In this document: positions 5,507 to 7,594 of the stretch, in pieces
How the letters are laid out: every line of letters begins with the position of its first letter
Position numbering within the stretch: position 1 is the first letter of the stretch
NCBI GenBank assembly: GCA_023433185.1
Contig: JAEZEN010000021.1
Location: 1 to 7,594, forward strand
Direction of reading: 5' to 3'
DNA length: 7,594 bases
From: Pseudomonadota bacterium
GTDB taxonomy: Bacteria; Pseudomonadota; Alphaproteobacteria; Rhizobiales; Kaistiaceae
The notes under the pieces: generated by a model
Seen by the model: the letters and a program-made list of their open reading frames with translations, nothing else
Databases searched by the model: none
Told to the model about the DNA's origin: nothing
Made by a program: the position numbers and the translations under genes

Positions 5507-6220
5507 ATGCGCGAGATCGTCTTCGATACCGAGACCACCGGCCTCGACTCGGCCAACGACCGGATCGTCGAGATCGGCTGCGTCGAGTTGCTCAACCACA
5601 TCCCGACCGGCCGGCGGCTGCAGCTCTATCTGAATCCGGGCAAGCGTATGTCGGCGGAAGCCCAGGCCGTGCACGGCCTCACGGATGCCTTCCTCGCCGA
5701 CAAGCCGACCTTCGCGCAGGTCGTGGACGAGCTGCTCGCGTTCCTCGGCGATGCGCCGCTGATCGCCCACAACGCGGATTTCGACTTCGCCTTCCTCAAT
5801 GCCGAGCTGGAGCGTGTCGGCCTCAGGCCGCTCGCGCCGCACCGCAAGATCGATTCGCTGATGCTCGCCCGCCGCAAGCACCCGGCCGGCCCCAACTCGC
5901 TCGACGCGCTCTGCAACCGCTACGCCATCGATTCGACCCGCCGCACGCTGCACGGCGCGCTCCTCGATTCGGAACTGCTCGCCGAGGTCTATATCGAGCT
6001 GATCGGCGGCCGCCAGGCGAGCCTGGTGCTGGCGGACGCGCTCGATACCGCCACGATGGCGCTGCCCGGGGGCGCGCCGCAGGTCGGTCCGCGTCCGGAG
6101 CCCCGCATGTTCCGCGTCACCGATGCCGAGATCGCAGCCCACCGCGAGCGCATCGCGATCCTCAAGGAGAACGCGATCTGGCTCGGCTACCTGCAGGCGG
6201 CCGAAGCGGTCGCAGCCTGA
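5507..6220 (+). CDS. dnaQ: DNA polymerase III epsilon subunit (3'-5' proofreading exonuclease)
   Basis: Epsilon is the proofreading exonuclease of the replicative polymerase. The 237-residue protein has all three exonuclease motifs of the DEDDh class: Exo I FDTETTGLD (6-14; Asp7, Glu9), Exo II HNADFDFAFLN (88-98; Asp91/Asp93 region) and Exo III HGALLDSELLAEVY (149-162; His149, Asp154). After the nuclease domain, Gln170-ASLVL matches the place and form of the E. coli epsilon clamp-binding motif, followed by a linker rich in Pro and Gly and a C-terminal helix (about 203-234) that would contact the alpha subunit. The start ATG 5507 has AGGA 10 nt upstream. It ends the rightward operon and faces hrcA with 4 bp between stops. 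Full length and intact. Confidence 0.95.
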   Translation: MREIVFDTETTGLDSANDRIVEIGCVELLNHIPTGRRLQLYLNPGKRMSAEAQAVHGLTDAFLADKPTFAQVVDELLAFLGDAPLIAHNADFDFAFLNAELERVGLRPLAPHRKIDSLMLARRKHPAGPNSLDALCNRYAIDSTRRTLHGALLDSELLAEVYIELIGGRQASLVLADALDTATMALPGGAPQVGPRPEPRMFRVTDAEIAAHRERIAILKENAIWLGYLQAAEAVAA

Positions 6221-6224
6221 GGCG

Positions 6225-7334
6225 TCAGCCCAGCAGCCGGCCGACGACCTTCGCGGTATAGTCGACCATGGGGATGATGCGCGCATAGTTGAGGCGCGTG
6301 GGGCCGATGACGCCGAGCACGCCCACCACGCGCTGCTCGCTGTCGCGGTAGGGGGCCACCACCAGGGACGAGCCGGACAGCGAGAACAGCTTGTTCTCGG
6401 AGCCGATGAAGATGCGGACGCCCTCGCCGGCCTCGGCGAGGCCGAGCAGGCGGATGAGCTCGCGCTGGGTCTCGAGATCCTCGAACAGCAGGCGCACGCG
6501 CTCGAGGTCCTCGAGCGCCGTCACGTCGTCGAGGAGGTTGGCCCGGCCGCGGACGATCAGCGTCTCGGGATGGTCGGCCGACGCCTCGGCCCATGAGGCA
6601 AGGCCCGCTTCGACGAGGCCACTGGTCAGGCGGTCGAGTTCGGCCCGCGCGGCGCGCTGGCGCTGCTCCACCTCGCCGCGCGCCTCGGCGAGCGTCCGCC
6701 CCCGGATATGGGTGTTCAGGTAGTTGCCGGCTTCGACCAGCGCCGACGGGGTCGTTCCCGGATCGAGGTCGATAAGGCGGTTCTCGACCGAGCCATCCTC
6801 GCCGACCAGGACGACCAGGCCCCGGGTCGGCTCGATCCGGATGAACTCGACATGCTTGAGGCGGATGTCGAGCTTGCCCGACAGAACCACGCCGGCGCCG
6901 CGCGACAGGCCGGAGAGGGCCTGGCTCGCCTCGGAGAGCAATGTCTCGACGGTTCTGCCGCTGGTACTGGCAGCACGGATCTGGGCCTCGATCTGCCGGC
7001 GTTCCTCGTTCGAGAGGTCGCCGACCTGAAGGAGGGAATCGACGAAGAAGCGGAGCCCGACCTCCGTCGGCAGGCGGCCGGCGGAGGTATGCGGCGCATA
7101 GATCAGGCCGAGGCTCTCGAGGTCGGCCATCACGTTGCGCACGGATGCCGGGGAGAGGGCGACCGGCAGCTTCCGGCTGAGGTTGCGCGAGCCGACCGGC
7201 TCGCCGGTCGCAAGATAGCTGTCGACGATCTGCCGGAAGATCTCGCGCGAGCGGCGGTCGAGGCCCTGCAGGGCGGAGGCCGGCGCATCGGCGGCCGCGA
7301 TACCGAAAGGGCGGGGCGGAGTCTGGCTGGTCAT
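6225..7334 (-). CDS. hrcA: Heat-inducible transcription repressor HrcA
   Basis: HrcA represses chaperone genes by binding the CIRCE element and is activated by GroEL. The 369-residue protein has an N-terminal winged helix domain (about 25-100) with [23 protein letters not shown] and [30 protein letters not shown], then the GAF-like and dimerisation region, and the conserved end [24 protein letters not shown] (338-361). About 25 residues before the winged helix are Pro/Ala-rich and longer than in many relatives. The ATG at 7334 has GAGG about 12 nt upstream and AGGA only 2 nt upstream, so neither spacing is ideal and the start is uncertain. grpE, the usual downstream partner, is absent: dnaQ converges on it directly. 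I see no CIRCE element in the window. Confidence 0.95.
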   Translation of the reverse strand: MTSQTPPRPFGIAAADAPASALQGLDRRSREIFRQIVDSYLATGEPVGSRNLSRKLPVALSPASVRNVMADLESLGLIYAPHTSAGRLPTEVGLRFFVDSLLQVGDLSNEERRQIEAQIRAASTSGRTVETLLSEASQALSGLSRGAGVVLSGKLDIRLKHVEFIRIEPTRGLVVLVGEDGSVENRLIDLDPGTTPSALVEAGNYLNTHIRGRTLAEARGEVEQRQRAARAELDRLTSGLVEAGLASWAEASADHPETLIVRGRANLLDDVTALEDLERVRLLFEDLETQRELIRLLGLAEAGEGVRIFIGSENKLFSLSGSSLVVAPYRDSEQRVVGVLGVIGPTRLNYARIIPMVDYTAKVVGRLLG

Positions 7335-7432
7335 TTCCTGTGAGAACCTCGGCTACCCGCGATAGGTGTTGGTTTTTTGCCGGCAGTTCAAGCGGCCTTT
7401 GCGTTCCGCCCGGGCCCCCGCTAAGAAGCGGC
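7335..7432. promoter_or_regulatory. Divergent hrcA/rph promoter region
   Basis: The 98-bp gap between the divergent starts must hold both promoters unless they lie inside genes. No clear -35/-10 pair stands out on either strand; TTGAAC on the minus strand (7390-7385) has no good partner. A T6/A6 tract lies near 7372-7378. There is no GAGTGCTAA or TTAGCACTC half of a CIRCE site. Confidence 0.4.
7418..7431 (+). repeat. Small hairpin just before the rph start
   Basis: CCGCT (7418-7422) pairs with AGCGG (7427-7431), with loop AAGA, ending one base before the ATG at 7433. It overlaps the only purine-rich candidate ribosome binding site (AAGAAG, 7423-7428), so it might affect rph translation. The stem is short. 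Confidence 0.35.
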
Positions 7433-7594
7433 ATGGAAGCAGCACGCCCTCCGGCGGTTCGGCCGTCCCGGCGCGGAACCGCCGATCTTCGACCCGTCAG
7501 CCTCGAGCGCGGCGTATCGCGCCACGCCGAAGGCTCATGCCTCGTGCGGTTCGGCGACACCCACGTCCTCTGCACGGCGAGCCTCGACCAGGGC
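7433..7594 (+). CDS. rph: Ribonuclease PH, N-terminal part (runs off right edge)
   Basis: RNase PH is a phosphate-dependent 3'-5' exoribonuclease that trims tRNA precursors and other RNA 3' ends. The 54 visible codons read without a stop to the window edge. After a short N-terminal stretch MEAARPPAV they give [45 protein letters not shown], which matches the start of the family (RPxGRxxDxLRPVxxxRGxxxHAEGSxLVxxGxTxVLCTAS). The family usually starts at the MRPS motif; here that position is a valine coded by GTT, so the ATG nine codons upstream is the likely start. It is divergent from hrcA, a pairing seen in other alphaproteobacteria. The catalytic core is beyond the window. Confidence 0.93.
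   Translation, partial: MEAARPPAVRPSRRGTADLRPVSLERGVSRHAEGSCLVRFGDTHVLCTASLDQG

Noticed and set aside
4682..6286. Long minus-strand open frame (534 codons) opposite aroE–coaE–dnaQ
   Set aside because: It lies antisense to three clear genes, has Arg/Pro/Gly-rich composition typical of GC-rich shadow frames, and resembles no family.
7335..7432. CIRCE element in the hrcA promoter
   Set aside because: Neither half site is present in the gap.
1..7594. Mobile elements, CRISPR arrays, tRNA or rRNA genes
   Set aside because: No transposase-like frame, no regularly spaced repeats and no tRNA-like or rRNA-like segments were seen; the window is packed with housekeeping genes.

Overview
This window looks like ordinary core chromosome from a GC-rich alphaproteobacterium. 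The gene order rho–hemJ–hemE | gap | DUF299 kinase/phosphorylase–maf–aroE–coaE–dnaQ is the arrangement known around the replication origin of Caulobacter crescentus and Rickettsia. The protein sequences fit this: HemJ-type protoporphyrinogen oxidase, alpha-type HrcA and RNase PH. I cannot place it below class level, although the replacement of the usual secB-type neighbourhood after dnaQ by hrcA/rph argues against a close Caulobacter relative.

Layout. Positions 1-362 hold the 5' end of rho (minus strand). A 231-bp gap follows with a possible weak terminator for hemJ and a strong hairpin. hemJ and hemE (594-2176, minus) form a two-gene haem operon joined by a TGATG overlap. A 394-bp noncoding gap (2177-2570) separates hemE from the rightward operon. 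That operon (2571-6220, plus) is the DUF299 regulator, maf, aroE, coaE and dnaQ, with stop/start overlaps or short gaps throughout. hrcA (6225-7334, minus) converges on dnaQ with only 4 bp between stop codons. rph starts divergently from hrcA at 7433 and runs off the right edge.

The most interesting part is the gap at 2177-2570. By conserved position it is the candidate chromosome origin, and transcription points away from it on both sides. It contains one perfect CtrA box (TTAA-N7-TTAA, 2339-2353), four GANTC (CcrM-type) sites, several degenerate DnaA-box-like sites but no perfect TTATCCACA, an A-rich purine tract matching the loose DnaA-trio pattern beside hemE, and a 10-bp hairpin (one mismatch) whose right arm is the ribosome binding site of the DUF299 gene. 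None of these proves origin function, but together they suggest a Caulobacter-like, CtrA-gated origin.

Functionally the genes are housekeeping: haem synthesis (hemE, hemJ), transcription termination (rho), nucleotide sanitation (maf), shikimate pathway (aroE), coenzyme A synthesis (coaE), replication proofreading (dnaQ), heat-shock repression (hrcA) and RNA 3'-end trimming (rph). I see no mobile element, CRISPR array, tRNA or rRNA.
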